64,000 nt of DNA, from assembly GCA_037126765.1 (NCBI GenBank), contig JBBCBC010000002.1:19065853-19129852 (forward strand), read 5' to 3'. This document shows, piece by piece, positions 47,251 through 59,195 of the stretch. Both the position numbers and the translations under genes were made by a program. Within the stretch, counting starts at the first letter, position 1. Each line of letters starts with the position of its first letter. The notes beneath the pieces are model-generated. The model was not told the DNA's origin, did no database searches, and saw only the letters and a list, made by a program, of their open reading frames with translations. Origin of the DNA: Stenogyne calaminthoides (lineage: Eukaryota > Streptophyta > Magnoliopsida > Lamiales > Lamiaceae).

Positions 47251-48055
47251 TGTTGATGTTGCCACCAATGTTACAACATTGGTTACAACATCAGTATTCG
47301 TCCTTTCTTCTTAACTACTAACACTACTATGTTCAATGTAATCTTTGATGTTGTTGACTGCAGGTTGACGATCTAGGTTTTTCGGCAAGATTCCAGAAGG
47401 TTCCACAAGCTTCAAGAATCGAGTAGAAGGGACTAGATCATGTGGCTATTTTCAGAACTTGAAGAACCCACTAAGTGGCAGTTACAAATATCATGGGATA
47501 GTGGATGGAAGAATTTCTAGATCCTTCAAGGAGGCTCTAGTAAAGCTACACGAAGTCTATAAATAGAAGACCTTGATGTTCATATCAAGTGCCGCAAATC
47601 GTGTACTATTTAGTCGAAGCAACAACCAAGCATCAACTGTAGAGTGTGTTAGTGCATCCAGGGTGATAGGGTCGTTGTTGTGGAGTTTTTAGCCATAGAG
47701 AGTAATTGTAGGGTTTACAATACCTTGAGTGGTGCTGGATTTATTTTATGTGGAATGTTAGTCTCGGTGTTAAATAGTTTCATACACATAGAATAGTCAC
47801 CTTTGGTCGTGTAGAGATACATTTAGCCTTTAGATCATATGTTTGATCTTGTTTCAAGAGGATTCAATTTGTGAACCTCTTTGTATTCATTATTTTGATA
47901 AATAGTGATTTAGGCCATAAGGAATCACAATCTATATTGATATAGATTGTGCAAAGTTTTATTAATTTCGTATGTTGTGTTTCTGAGTCTTCCGCTGTTA
48001 TTATCTCTGTTTTACTAGTGTTACTTTGAGTGTTACAACATTCAGTGTAACATCA
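47251..48055 (+). repeat. 3' LTR of element A
   Basis: 805 bp from TGTTGATGTTGCCACC to CAGTGTAACATCA. The ends are imperfect inverted repeats. A perfect 18-bp palindrome CCAATGTT-ac-AACATTGG is at 47265-47282. The 5' LTR is outside the window, so the TSD cannot be checked; the next five bases are gtttg. Confidence 0.85.
47558..47566 (+). promoter_or_regulatory. TATA box in the LTR of element A
   Basis: TATAAATAG in a GTCTATAAATAGAAGACC context, a good plant TATA box. Confidence 0.55.
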
Positions 48056-48089
48056 GTTTGTTATACTAAACACAACCCCGTTTCACACA

Positions 48090-49026
48090 CTTTCACTGCA
48101 GTCCAATGCTCTTTCCCTGGGTTACATTGATATCTAGCTACCATGACAATGGCAAAGCAGATATCTGGCCTCGTGCACAGCATTGCATACATAAGGCTTC
48201 CGACAGTCGAAGCATAAGGAATGTCTTTCATGTCATCTATCTCCTTCTGTGTCTTAGAGCACATTTCCTTGGATAGATGGATTTCATGCTTGAAAGGTAC
48301 AAACATTTTTTAGAATCTCGCATGCTGAATCGCTTCAAGACAGTATCTATGTATGAAGCTTGCGATAAGCCTATCATCCTTTTCTTGCGATCTCGAGTGA
48401 TCTTGATCCCAAGGATGTGACCAGCTTCCCCTAAGTCCTTCATATCAAACTGTTTTGACAGCCATGCCCTCACATTTGACAACACCTTTACATCGTTCCC
48501 AATGAGCAGAATCTCGTCCACGTATAGTACTAAGAATACCAAGGCAGTTCCAACACAACTCTAAAACTCATTTTGATCAAATCGTAAGACTTTATAACTT
48601 GATCAAAACACTGGTTCTAAGCACGGGATGCTTGCTTCAGTCCATATATGGACTTCTTGAGCTTGCAAACGAGATGTTATTTGCCCTTTTTAACAAAGCC
48701 TTCGGGTTGTTGCATATAGATTTCTTCTTCAAGACTTCCTGTTAAGGAAAGCTATCTTGACATCAATTTGCCAGATCTCAAAATCTAGATGTGTAGCTAT
48801 CGACAAGAGAATACAAATAAACTTAAGCTAGCTACAAGCAAAAAGGTCTCCTCATAATCGATCCCCTTCTTTATGAGTATATCCTTTTGCCACAAGTCTA
48901 GCCTTGAAGGTCTCAACCTTCCCGCCCGATCCTCTTTTTCTCTTGTATACCCACTTGCATCCAATGGGTTTTACCCCTTTAAGTGGTTCGACTAGCTCCC
49001 ATACTTTATTATGATCCATAGAGTCT
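48090..49026 (-). pseudogene. Element F reverse transcriptase
   Basis: The minus strand starts SMDHNKVWELVEPLKGVKPI and GCKWVYKRKRGSGGKV, then RLVAKGYTHKEG. The middle (about 48545-48850) is in broken frames. The catalytic box reads LYVDEILLIGND, so the second Asp of YVDD is Glu. It continues to PYASTVGSLMYAMLCTRPDI and NPGKEHWTAVK, where similarity ends. Confidence 0.82.
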
Positions 49027-49414
49027 TGTTGGGGAATAATTTGCACAGATCTATTCGGGGTGAATATTTAAATACAAATTTAATTCTTATAATTATTACT
49101 AGCATGAATTAATCCTATATTAATTCAAATAATAATTCAACAACATATCATGCATATAATTAATTCACGTAAAACCTACGCATGCGGAATTCTATGAGTT
49201 TACGTGAACGTACCTCTTTGGATGGCAGTGATCTGGCTGATTAGACTAACCAAAAGAACTTCCCAAGTATTCCCTTAGCCCTTGTTCGACTATCCGGTGG
49301 AAGGACACTTGTGAACAATTAACAAAAGGAAAATAAATTATGTTGCACCACCTTTGTGGATTTACTAATTTTTCCAGCACATGGAATTGTACTTTGGAAT
49401 GAAAGAGTCATCCC

Positions 49415-49423
49415 CTATTTATA
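49415..49423 (-). promoter_or_regulatory. TATA box in the left LTR of element E
   Basis: Minus strand GCTATAAATAGGGGATG. In the right LTR the site has changed to TATAAGTAG. Confidence 0.5.
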
Positions 49424-50273
49424 GCTAGGTGATGGGCGAAATTTTTGGTAGAAAAACAATGTGGGAAAAACTTTTCTTAATCTCCAAGAAATCTTGAATA
49501 TATATCTTATATTCTTTTCCCATAATTATAATATTCCACAAAAATCCCACCTCACCAATATTATGGTATTTTTGAAATATGGGGTCCAAGATTTCAAAAT
49601 TTGGATCTTCTTGAATTTATGAGATATTCTTGTATTTAAAGAAATACATATATTCCATAATATCTTTTCAAGAAAATCAAGAAAATCTTTTGTTGGGAAA
49701 TGAATTTAATAAAGAGGATTTTGATTAGATCCCAAAACCCCTGAGTATGACATGTTCAGGATAATCTGCACAGGTTTGTTATCTGCACCGTGTATGGTCG
49801 GCAGATATAGATCGCCTATATTCAAGACTCAAGAAGTTTCAAGAAACCGGTTTCAAAGATGAAACCAAGTTTCAAGACTCGAGATGAAACCGAGAATCGA
49901 AGACTCAAAGATGAGATCGAGAATCAAGACTCAAGATGAAACTCGAGAATCAAGACTCGAGATGGAATCGAGAATCAAGACTCAAAGATGAAACTGAGAA
50001 TCTAAAGACTCAGTATGAAGACTCAGTATGTCTCTGAAGACACTGAGACTCAGAGAATCTCAAGGCACGCGAATTATCAAGACTCAAGAATTATCAATAC
50101 TCAAAGATAAACCTGAATGTTCCGAAGTGAAGAAACTGAGGAATATAGCCTTTGGAACCCAGCTGACGTGGACCAATGAAAGGAAGATAACCAGCCTAAA
50201 AAAGCTGCAGAACATGCAAGAATAGTATGGATTTGAATGTGATTCTCTCAAACGGTAACATTCAAATCCACAC

Positions 50274-50282
50274 TATAAATAC
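50274..50282 (+). promoter_or_regulatory. TATA box, element D 5' LTR unit 1
   Basis: TATAAATAC in a CCACACTATAAATACAAG context. It recurs at 50797-50805 (unit 2) and 53172-53180 (3' LTR), so the 5' LTR has two promoter cores. Confidence 0.55.
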
Positions 50283-50796
50283 AAGTTCTTCCATCAAATT
50301 AAGTGTGGATACGTGGAGAATATAGCACACGATGCTACAGAGCTAAGAGGACATATACTCAAAGCATTCCCACCCTAGAACACAAGTCTGTAGATATACA
50401 AATATATTCAAAGAGTGTTCTAGAACCCAACCTAAGCAACCCATGATGTATCATAAGCTTAGAGAGATTTTTCCAACCTTAGTATGAAACTGAGAATCTG
50501 AAGACTCAGTATGAAACTGAGAATCTGAAGACTCAGTATGAAGACTCAGTATGTCTCTGAAGACACTGAGACTCAGATAATCCTGAAGGCACAAGAATTA
50601 TCAAGACTCGATAATTATCAATACTCGATATAAACCTGAATGTTCCGAAGCGAAGAAACTGAGGAATATAGTCGTTGGAATCCAACTGACGTTGACCAAT
50701 GAGAGGAAGACAACCAGCCTGAAAAAGCTGCAGAACATACAAGAATAGTATGGATTTGAATGTGATTCTCTCCAATGGTAACATTTAAATCCACAC

Positions 50797-50805
50797 TATA
50801 AATAC
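50797..50805 (+). promoter_or_regulatory. TATA box, element D 5' LTR unit 2
   Basis: Second copy of the TATAAATAC core in the duplicated segment of the 5' LTR. Confidence 0.5.
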
Positions 50806-51527
50806 AAGTTCTTCCATCAAATTAAGTGTGGATGCGTGGAGAATATAGCACACGATGCTACAGAGCTAAGAGGACATATACTCAAAGCATTCCCACCCTG
50901 GAACACAAGTCTGTAGATATACAAATATATTCAAAGAGTGTTCTAGAACCCAACCTAAGCAACCCACGATGTATCATAAGCTTAGAGAGATTTTCCCAAC
51001 CTTAGCATTGAGGCTAAACAAATGTAAGGGAAAATCTCACCATAGTTGGAGACAACACCAAACCCAAACCCCATTCTCGTAAGAGATAACTAGTGGTGAA
51101 GTGAGGTAGTTGTTAGGCAATCCCGAGAGAGGGTGATAAGTCCCGATTGGAGTGTGAACTCGTTAAACATCTAAAGGCGAGCCCGAGAGGGTGATAAGTC
51201 CAGTTTGAGTTAGTAAACTACAGAGGTAGTCAGAAAGCTCAAAGTAGAAAGGTTAGTAAACTACAGAGGTAGTCAGAAAGCCTTACTAAGTGTTTGAAGG
51301 AATTTCCCTAGGAACAGGGAGAGTCTCCGAACCACTATACGTTGTTGTGTTCTTTACTGCTTTACGTTCTTATCTTGTCATATGCATTCGATCATAAGCA
51401 AAACACAACACATGAGCTTAAAAGAGAAAAATCTGGAATCACCATTCCTTCACCCCTGTTTTTATATGCATCGCTCGACATGTTTGCTTCCGCACGTGCA
51501 AAATAGGTTTTCCCACCGGGACCAACA

Positions 51528-51541
51528 AGTGGTATCAGAGC
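51528..51541 (+). promoter_or_regulatory. Primer binding site of element D
   Basis: AGTGGTATCAGAGC two bases after the LTR end; the TGGTATCAGAGC core pairs with initiator tRNA-Met. Confidence 0.9.
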
Positions 51542-52573
51542 GGGAGTTCTAAAGTTCACTAATTTCAAAGTGAACACCTGAACAGATCTTTTTAAAGAAA
51601 AACCCGTTTCTTTAAAAATGCATATATTCTGATGTTTTGGCATCTTTATCAATTGAGAAATTGTTGGGATATTTTAGTTCTATGCCAAAACATTATCAAC
51701 TTGTGTTATTCAAGATAATTTACAGATAACAAGTTGAGGGGGAACGAAAGAACAAATTGAGGGGGAACTCACGGAATCGAAAGTAGATGATCGAGATCAG
51801 ACGAGGTTGTAGACGAGATAGATCGAGATCAGATTAGTTTGATGAGTTCGGAGTCAACTGATGAGCTGTGCAAAATCAGAAGTGAAGAAAAGCTAAAGCC
51901 AGCAAATCAGAGGAAAAGGTTGCATATCAGAAGATGAGCAAAAGAGACTGATCAAGATCAGACGTGATCGAGATCAGATATGATAAACCTGATATTCTAA
52001 CCTGATATGATGACCTGATGCTATTCTGATATGTTGATCTGAAGATGTGTTGATCTGATTAGTCGAACTGATCAGATTAGGCAAAGAAGAAATCAGATAA
52101 CCTGAGTAAAAGTGATCTGAGGCTCAGTAAGTAAAGTGAATCGAGACTCGAAGAAGAGACTGAGGGTCGGGATGTCTCAAGTCGAAGAAATCAACTCGGT
52201 CCACTGAGTGTCGATATGCCCGATCGAACAAGGTTCGTTGAAGAGGAATGAAGAGCTAGAGCTGAAGATCAAAGAAGACTGAAGACTTGTAATTCTTTAT
52301 GTTTTTGTCTTTATTTTTCTGATAAGTTCATTGTAATATGTAACTGCTATCATACATCAATGAAACTTTATCTTTTATGCTCAAAGATAATACCTCATTA
52401 TCTTTTTACATGTCTTTATATTTGATATGCCTGATTATTGTTGTTTGGTGATGAAATTGTTGGGAAATTCATTGCTGAAATAATTGTTGGGAGATATACC
52501 ACTCTTGTAATAGGAAAAACTGAAACCTGAGTATAGGTTAAGTGTTTTGTAACAAGATGGTTTTGGCATCATC
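51542..52573. other. Internal region of element D without coding capacity
   Basis: No ORF worth naming. It contains internal purine tracts AAGTTGAGGGGGAACG (51731) and AAATTGAGGGGGAACTC (51753), like the 3' region of element A. A GATCAGAT-rich repeat follows from about 51785 to 52130. It looks like the 3' non-coding end of a SIRE-like element joined close to the PBS by a large deletion. Confidence 0.75.
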
Positions 52574-52587
52574 AAAAAGGGAGAAAT
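52574..52587 (+). promoter_or_regulatory. Polypurine tract of element D
   Basis: AAAAAGGGAGAAAT directly before the 3' LTR; nearly the same as the tract of element C (AAAAAGGGGGAAAT). Confidence 0.88.
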
Positions 52588-53948
52588 TGTTGGGAAATGA
52601 ATTTAATAAAGAGGATTTTGATTAGATCCCAAAACCCCTGAGTATGACATGTTCATGATAATCTTGATAGATGAGTCAAGATTCAGTTTTAGAGTGTTCA
52701 GGATGTTATCTGCACCGTATAGTCTCAGATATAGATCGACCTAGATTCAAGACTCAAGAGTTTCAAGAAACCGAAGTTTCAAAGTTTCAAGACTTCAATG
52801 ATGAAATCGAGAATCGAAGACTCAAGATGAAATCGAGAATCAATCAAATCGACTCAAGACTATGGAACTGAGAATCTGAAGACTCAGTATGAAACTGAGA
52901 ATCTAAAGACTCAGTTTGAAGACTCAGTATGTCTCTGAAGACACTGAGACTCGAGAATCCTGAAGGCACAAGAATTATCAAGACTCGAGAATTATCAATA
53001 CTCGAGATAAACCCCGAATGTTCCAAGAAGAAACTGAGGAATATAGCCTTTGGAATCCAGCTGACGTGGACCAATGAAAGGAAGATAACCAGCCTAAAAA
53101 AGCTGCAGAACATGCAAGAATAGTATGGATTTGAATGTGATTCTCTCAAACGGTAACATTCAAATCCACACTATAAATACAAGTTCTTCCATCAAATTAA
53201 GTGTGGATACGTGGAGAATGTAGCACACGATGCTACAGAGCTAAGAGGACATATACTCAAAGCATTCCCACCCTAGAACACAAGTCTGTAGATATACAAA
53301 TATATTCAAAGAGTGTTCTAGAACCCAACCTAAGCAACCCATGATGTATCATAAGCTTAGAGAGATTTTTCCAACCTTAGCATTGAGGCTAAACAAATGT
53401 AAGGGAAAATCTCACCATAGTTGGATACAACACCAAACCCAAACCCCATTCTCGTAAGAGATAACTAGTGGTGAAGTGAGGTAGTTGTTAGGCAATCCCG
53501 AGTGAGGGTGATAAGTCCCGTTGGAGTGTGAACTCGTTAAACATCTAGAGGCGAGCCCGAGAGGGTGATAAGTCCAGAGGCAAACCCGAGAGGATGATAA
53601 GTCCAGTTTGAGTTAGTAAACTACCGAGGTAGTCAGAAAGCTCAAAGTAGAAAGGTTAGTAAACTACAGAGGTAGTCAGAAAACCTTAGGAAGTGTTTGA
53701 AGGAATTTCCCTAGGAACAGGGAGAGTGGATGTAGGAGCTTGAGTCTCCGAACCACTATACATTGTTGTGTTCTTTACTGCTTTACGTTCTTATCTTGTC
53801 ATACGCATTCGATTATAAGCAAGACATAACACATGAGCTTAAAAGAGAAAAATCTGGAATCACCATTCGTTCACCCCTGTTTTATATGCATCGCTCTACA
53901 TGTTTTGCTTCCGCACGCGCAAAATGGGTTTTTCCACCGGGACCAACA
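52588..53948 (+). repeat. 3' LTR of element D
   Basis: 1361 bp, same ends as the 5' LTR, a single TATA at 53172-53180. It has an extra 37-bp-like unit of AGAGGCAAACCCGAGAGGATG near 53575 compared with the 5' LTR. Confidence 0.92.
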
Positions 53949-55138
53949 TCTTTCTTGCCCTCTATATTTCAAATTTTTCGAACCAACTCTTATGAATAAC
54001 CAAGTGGGAGATTTCTTGAATTTAATGAGATAATCTTGTATTCCAAGAATACATATCTTCATTCCATAACAAAATTCAAAGAAAATTTTTCTCCCCTCTT
54101 ATCCATAATTTTCGAAAATAATAGGAAAAATTAAGCAACAATATTTATTTTATTTTAATCACCTTTTTCAGTTATTGGACTATATGTTGGGCTACTCAAG
54201 GGGCCTTTAGGAGAACTAAGATTTGACCTTCCAATGGATCTTGAATTACCAATATTGAGCCACAATATTATTCAAGCCCATAAATATTAATTAATCCAAC
54301 TACATAATTAATATTGCACTATCCATCTTAACCCATATTACAGTCAATATGGCTCCCGGTTATTATTTCTCGTGTTTAAGATTATCTAGCCCATTAATTA
54401 ATTCAAGCCACTGAAATAGCTTTCCATTAATTAATATCTTTTGTCTTTGGTCAAGGAGCGGTTCAACATTATTATCCATACCAGAAACTAATCCCACTTG
54501 TAAAATTTGGTATGATAAAGCTTATGAACCTCCCAAGGGGGCAAATCAAACAAGCGTACTTGCACACGATTCTTCGTATTAAATCTTAGCAATCACATGT
54601 GACCAATAATATTGCCCAAGATAAAAAGTATTGAATCTCGTTGATTCTCTACCCATGATAAGTCAAAGTAATAGTTACCAATCACACGTGATCCTATTTA
54701 AGGAACGAAGATTAAGAAATAACGAACCACTGAGGTCTAATTCTTCCTTATTCGGTTCTGAAGAATTTGTCCTCCTGTAGGTCCTATTCAGTGCATCAGT
54801 CATGCACTAGTGTAATCTCTTGGTCAAGACAAGCCAATCTGAGCCTTACACTTCAACCTTTCACGATGGGTTGTTCATTTCCATCTAGGTCGTGAATGGC
54901 GTACTTTTAGTTACAAGGGACTGTTAATTTAATCTTCTGTGATCTGGTATCACTAAATTAACTACAATGTAACACGTACGACTTATTGAACAGTTATGCA
55001 GTAAATATATGTAACATTCGATAATATTTAAAGCATCAGTGATAAACAATTTATTTCAGTAAATAAGTCCGAAATTCAGTTTTCATTATACAAAAGTAAA
55101 AAACATACTTTCCAGTATAATCCCAACAATCTCCCACT

Positions 55139-55151
55139 TATACTCAAAGTC
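55139..55151 (-). promoter_or_regulatory. Polypurine tract of element E
   Basis: Minus strand ATAAGTGGGAGAT just before the LTR start; a second copy (AAGTATAAGTGGGAGAA) lies 80 bp upstream near 55226. Same sequence as in element B. Confidence 0.85.
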
Positions 55152-55238
55152 TGCTTTTAAGTATACTACAACATGTCTCATGTAGTCTGTGGCATATAAT
55201 GTCACCTACACGAACCTAATAATTTCTCCCACTTATAC

Positions 55239-58200
55239 TTAAAGCAGATTGACAACGGTCTTGACACCCATTCCTTCCACATGTCTCTTGAATGTATTCA
55301 GAGGCAGACCCTTTGTGAATGGATCTTCTAGGTTGTCCTCAGACGCTATCTTTGCCACATCTATATCTCCTCTCTTAACGATATCTCGTATAAGATGGTA
55401 TTTCCTTTCAATGTGTTTGCTGGCTTTGTGGGTTCTTGGTTCCCTTGAATTTGCAACTGCTCCGGCATTGTCACAATAAACAGTGATTCTGCTGGTTAAA
55501 TTCGGAACCACATCTAAGTCCACTAGGAAGTTCTTGAGCCAAACCGCTACTTTCGCTGCCTCGCAAGCAGCTACATATTCGGCTTCCATGGTAGAATCTG
55601 CGACGCATTTTTGCTTGACGCTTCTCCATGTCACGGCTCCTCCCCCCATGCAAAACACACTACCGGAGGTAGATTTTCTGGAGTCTATGTCTGATTGGAA
55701 ATCCGAGTCCGTGTAGCCGATGGGGATTGGACTATCTGACTGATAAACCAACATTCTATCCCGAGTTCTTTTCAGATACTTCAGAATGTTTTTAACTGTC
55801 GTTCAATGTTCTTTCCCCGGGTTACTTTGATATCTTGCCACCATGCCTACGGCAAAGCAGATATCCAGTCTCGTACACAGCATTGCATACATAAGGCTTC
55901 CAACAGCCGAAGCATAAGGAATGTCTTTCATGTCATCTATCTCCTTTTGAGTCTTAGGGGACATTTTCTTGGATAGATGGATTCCATGTCTGAAAGGTAC
56001 GAAGCCTTTCTTGGAATCTTGCATGCTGAATCGTTTCAAGACAGTGTCTATGTATGAAGCTTGCGATAAGCCTATCATCCTTTTCTTGCGATCTCGAGTG
56101 ATCTTGATCCCAAGGATGTGTCCGGCTTCCCCTAAGTCTTTCATATCAAACTGTTTTGAAAACCATGCCCTTACGTCTGATAACACCTTTACATCGTTCC
56201 CAATGATCAGAATGTCATCTACGTATAGTACTAAGAATACCAATGCAGTTCCGACATGCTTTTTATACACACAACTTTCAAACTCGTTTTGATCGAACCC
56301 ATAAGACCTTATAACATGATCAAAACATTGGTTCCAAGCTCTGGATGCCTGTTTGAGTCCGTAAATGGACTTCATGAGCTTACAAACTAGGTATTCTTGG
56401 CCTTTTTCAATGAAGTCTTGAAGTTGTTGCATATAGATCTCTTCATCAAGACTTCCGTTAAGGAAAGCTATCTTGACATCCATTTGCCAGATTTCAAAGT
56501 CGAGATGCGCAACAATCGATAAGAGAATACGGATAGACTTAAGCATGGCTACGGGCGAAAAAGTTTCCTCATAATTGATCCCTTCTTTCTGAGTATAACC
56601 TTTCGCCACTAGTCTTGCTTTAAAGGTTTTAACCTTCCCGTCCGGTCCTCTTTTTCTCTTGTACACCCACTTGCAACCAATGGGTTTGACCCCATTAAGT
56701 GGTTCGACTAGCTCCCACACTCTGTTATGAAACATAGAACCCATTTTGGCTTTCATTGCTGTTTGCCAAGAATCTGCATCCTTGTCTTGGATTGCCTCGT
56801 CATATGTCCATGGGTCCGATTAAGTCTTGTCCTCGGAAATCAAGTCCGAGGACTCTTCTATTCCCATGAATCTCTCGGGCTGTCTTACAACCCTCCCACT
56901 ATGACGAGGTTCCGGTTGTGAAAGTGTGTCGTTTGGTATATCATCTAGTACAGTTGGCATTGAGGTTTGCCCTCTTAGCTCATTTAAGGTAATCTCACTT
57001 CTGGGTTTTCTTTCGTTCACATAGTCTTCTTCCAAAAATCTAAAGTGGGTGCTTATGACCACCTTTTGATCTTCGGGACCATAGAACATACACCCTTTTG
57101 TTCTCTCGGGGTATCCTACAAACAACCTTAATTCTGATCGAGGATCCAATTTACCAGCTTCCTTGTCCAACACGTAGGCCGGACAACCCCAAATTCTCAT
57201 GTGTCTCATACTAGGCTTGCGCCCGATCCACAATTCTTTGGGAGTTTTGGGAACCGATTTGGATGGCGCCAAGTTCAGAATGTAAGCTGCTGTTTCCAAG
57301 GAATGACCCCAGGACGACTTGGGAAGATCCGCATAACTCATCATAGATCTAACCATTTCCAAAAGAGTTCAGTTTCTTCGCTCTGCAACCCCGTTTTGTT
57401 GAGGGGTTTCGGGTGCAGTGAGCTGAGATGCAATCCCTTCATCAGATAAGTAGTTCAAAAACTCATCGCTGAGGTATTCGCCTCCACGATTAGATCGTAG
57501 AGACTTGATACGTTTTTCCCTATGATTCTCTGCTTGAGCCTTAAATTCTTTGAATTTCTCAAAGGTCTCAGATTTATGCTTCATAAGGAAAATGTAACCG
57601 TACCTTGAGTAATCATCAATAAAAGTGACAAAATACTCATAACCTCCTCTTGCTTTGGTTGACATTGGACCACATACATCTGTGTGAACGATCTCTAACA
57701 CTTCTTTGGCCCTATTCCCCTTGGCTCCAAATGCCCTCTTGGTCATTTTACCCTCCAAACATGTTTCGCAGGTTGGAATTGGTTCAATTTGGTGAAACTC
57801 CAGTGAACCGTCTTTCACCAACCTTTGGATCCTCTTTGGATTTATATGACCCAATCTTAGATGCCAAAGAAGTGTCTCGTTCACATCTGATGAACATTTT
57901 CTTTTCTCGAAAATAGTTGATGTGTTATAGGATGCATTTCGTGAGTGGTGTGCACAGTTAATTGTATAGAGAATATTCGACAACGTTCCACGACAGATAA
58001 ATTTATCAAAAAGAGAAATGGAAACAACTTTATTAAAAGTAACCGAATATCCATCATAAAAAAGTTTTGAAACTGAAATCAAATTCTTTCTAAAATTTGG
58101 AACGTAAAGAACATCTCTTAAAATTAAAACTTTATCTTCAAAAGACAGGTGCACTTCTCCCACTGCTTCAGCTGCTAGTCTCGTAGCATCGCCCAGTGTG

Positions 58201-59186
58201 ATGAGGACCTCACTCCTACTAAGTTGTCGGGTCCGCTTGAACCCCTATAATGTGAAACAAACATGACCAGTGGATCCCGTATCCACCACCCATAAATGGG
58301 AGGCATACGCTGCTAAACAAGTTTCAACAACTAGTGCGTGAGAATTACCTTTCTTTCCATTCCTTTTGGGTCTGGAACAGGCTGACCTCCAATGTCCTTT
58401 TTCACCGCAGTTGAAGCACTTCCCCTTAGCTAGCTTGTTCACTCCACCACCCTTCTTCACCTTTTCTTTGCCATTGGCAACACTTGAGTTCACTTGCTTG
58501 TGGCCTTTGTCCCTATTCTTGTTCTTACCACCCCTTGGCCTAGAAGAAGAAGAAGGTCCATTTGCCACCAAGCCTTGGCTCTTTTGCCCCAATATCTCCT
58601 CCGCCGAGACTAGAGCTTGCAACAGATCAGGCATCGAGAACTTCTGATTATTCATCAAGTAGTTCAGCCTGAATTGTTCAAAACTTTTCGGCAGAGAGTG
58701 GAGCACAAAATCGATTTGGGTCTCGATATCGTATTCAGCGCCAAGTACCTCAAGTTTATTAAGGTGAGCCATCATCTTGAGAACGTGCTCCCTTACGGGC
58801 ATTCCCTCCACCATTTTCATAAAGAGCAAGTCCCTCATGGTGATTAGACGAGCCACATGGTTCTGATGTTGAAACATCGCTTTAAGACTAGTCATGATGT
58901 CTGCAGTGATCTCAACGTTCTGGTGTTGGTGTTGCAACACATCTGACATAGAAGCCAAGATGGTACACTTTGCCATTTCGTTAGATCTCTCCCAGTCAGC
59001 ATACTCTTTCTTAACCGTTTTAGTGGACTCATCTTTTGGCTTTTCCGGTTTAGGTGTGGTCAGAACCCAGTTATGGCTTTGTGCAGTGAGGACAATAGTA
59101 AGTTTACGATTCCAATCAAAAAAAATTTCTCCAGTGAGCAAATTGTCTTTAAGTATATTAAATAGTGGATTAAAAGGTTGCGACAT
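55239..59186 (-). pseudogene. gag-pol: Element E gag-pol polyprotein, one frame with four stops
   Basis: A single frame of about 1316 codons from MSQPFNPLFNILKDNLL. Domains: capsid (SLPKSFEQFRLNYLM), zinc knuckle CFNCGEKGHWRSAC, protease WVVDTGSTGHVC, integrase (LWHLRLGH, IVHTDVCGPM, SLRSNRGGEY, NGVAERRN), RT (QMDVKIAFLNG, LYVDDILIIGND) and RNase H (YTDSDFQSDIDSRKSTSG, STMEAEYVAACEAAK). Internal stops are at 58245 (TAG), 57369 (TGA), 56820 (TAA) and 55803 (TGA). Most fit C-to-T or G-to-A changes from CAG, CGA and TGG. The second integrase Asp is Asn. The RT box is intact. Among the elements here it has the fewest lesions, and frame is never lost. Confidence 0.92.
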
Positions 59187-59195
59187 GATGAACTG

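Larger units (their letters stand above)
1..48055 (+). mobile_element. Element A: old Ty1/Copia retrotransposon with extra 3' ORF, heavily nested (5' end outside window)
   Basis: The element reads in order: gag C-terminus, protease, integrase, reverse transcriptase, RNase H, a spacer, an extra ORF, polypurine tracts and a 3' LTR ending in CATCA at 48055. The pieces join when three insertions with matching 5-bp TSDs are taken out: 2536-3785, 4748-33153 and 34663-44208. After removal the reading frame resumes at each junction, for example through the 'NDVW' motif before the RT and across the start of the third ORF. A long ORF after RNase H is typical of SIRE/Maximus-type Copia elements; that clade assignment is my inference. 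The coding parts contain several stops and frameshifts, so A is dead. Its 5' LTR and gag start lie left of the window. Confidence 0.88.
49691..51527 (+). repeat. 5' LTR of element D, with an internal duplication
   Basis: 1837 bp from TGTTGGGAAATGAATTTAAT to CCGGGACCAACA. It is 476 bp longer than the 3' LTR because a segment of about 523 bp is repeated. The words AATAGTATGGATTTGAATG (50221 and 50744) and CACTATAAATACAAG occur twice. The first unit matches the 3' LTR almost exactly; the second differs at many sites. Confidence 0.9.
49691..53948 (+). mobile_element. Element D: small non-autonomous LTR retrotransposon inside an E LTR
   Basis: LTRs 49691-51527 and 52588-53948 flank only about 1.06 kb of internal DNA. 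A PBS follows the first LTR and a PPT precedes the second. The perfect 5-bp TSD tcttt is at 49686-49690 and 53949-53953. The other E LTR shows the uninterrupted site at about 61391-61410 (AAAATCTTTCTTGCCC), which proves insertion. No gag or pol motif remains, so enzymes must come from another element. PPT and LTR words resemble those of element C. Confidence 0.94.
49027..55138 (-). repeat. 3' LTR of element E, split by element D
   Basis: Without D and one TSD copy it is about 1849 bp. Minus-strand start TGTTGGGATTATACTGG next to the PPT; outer end TTATTCCCCAACA. It matches 60762-62577 closely except that the right copy lacks the outermost 24 bp. Confidence 0.9.
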
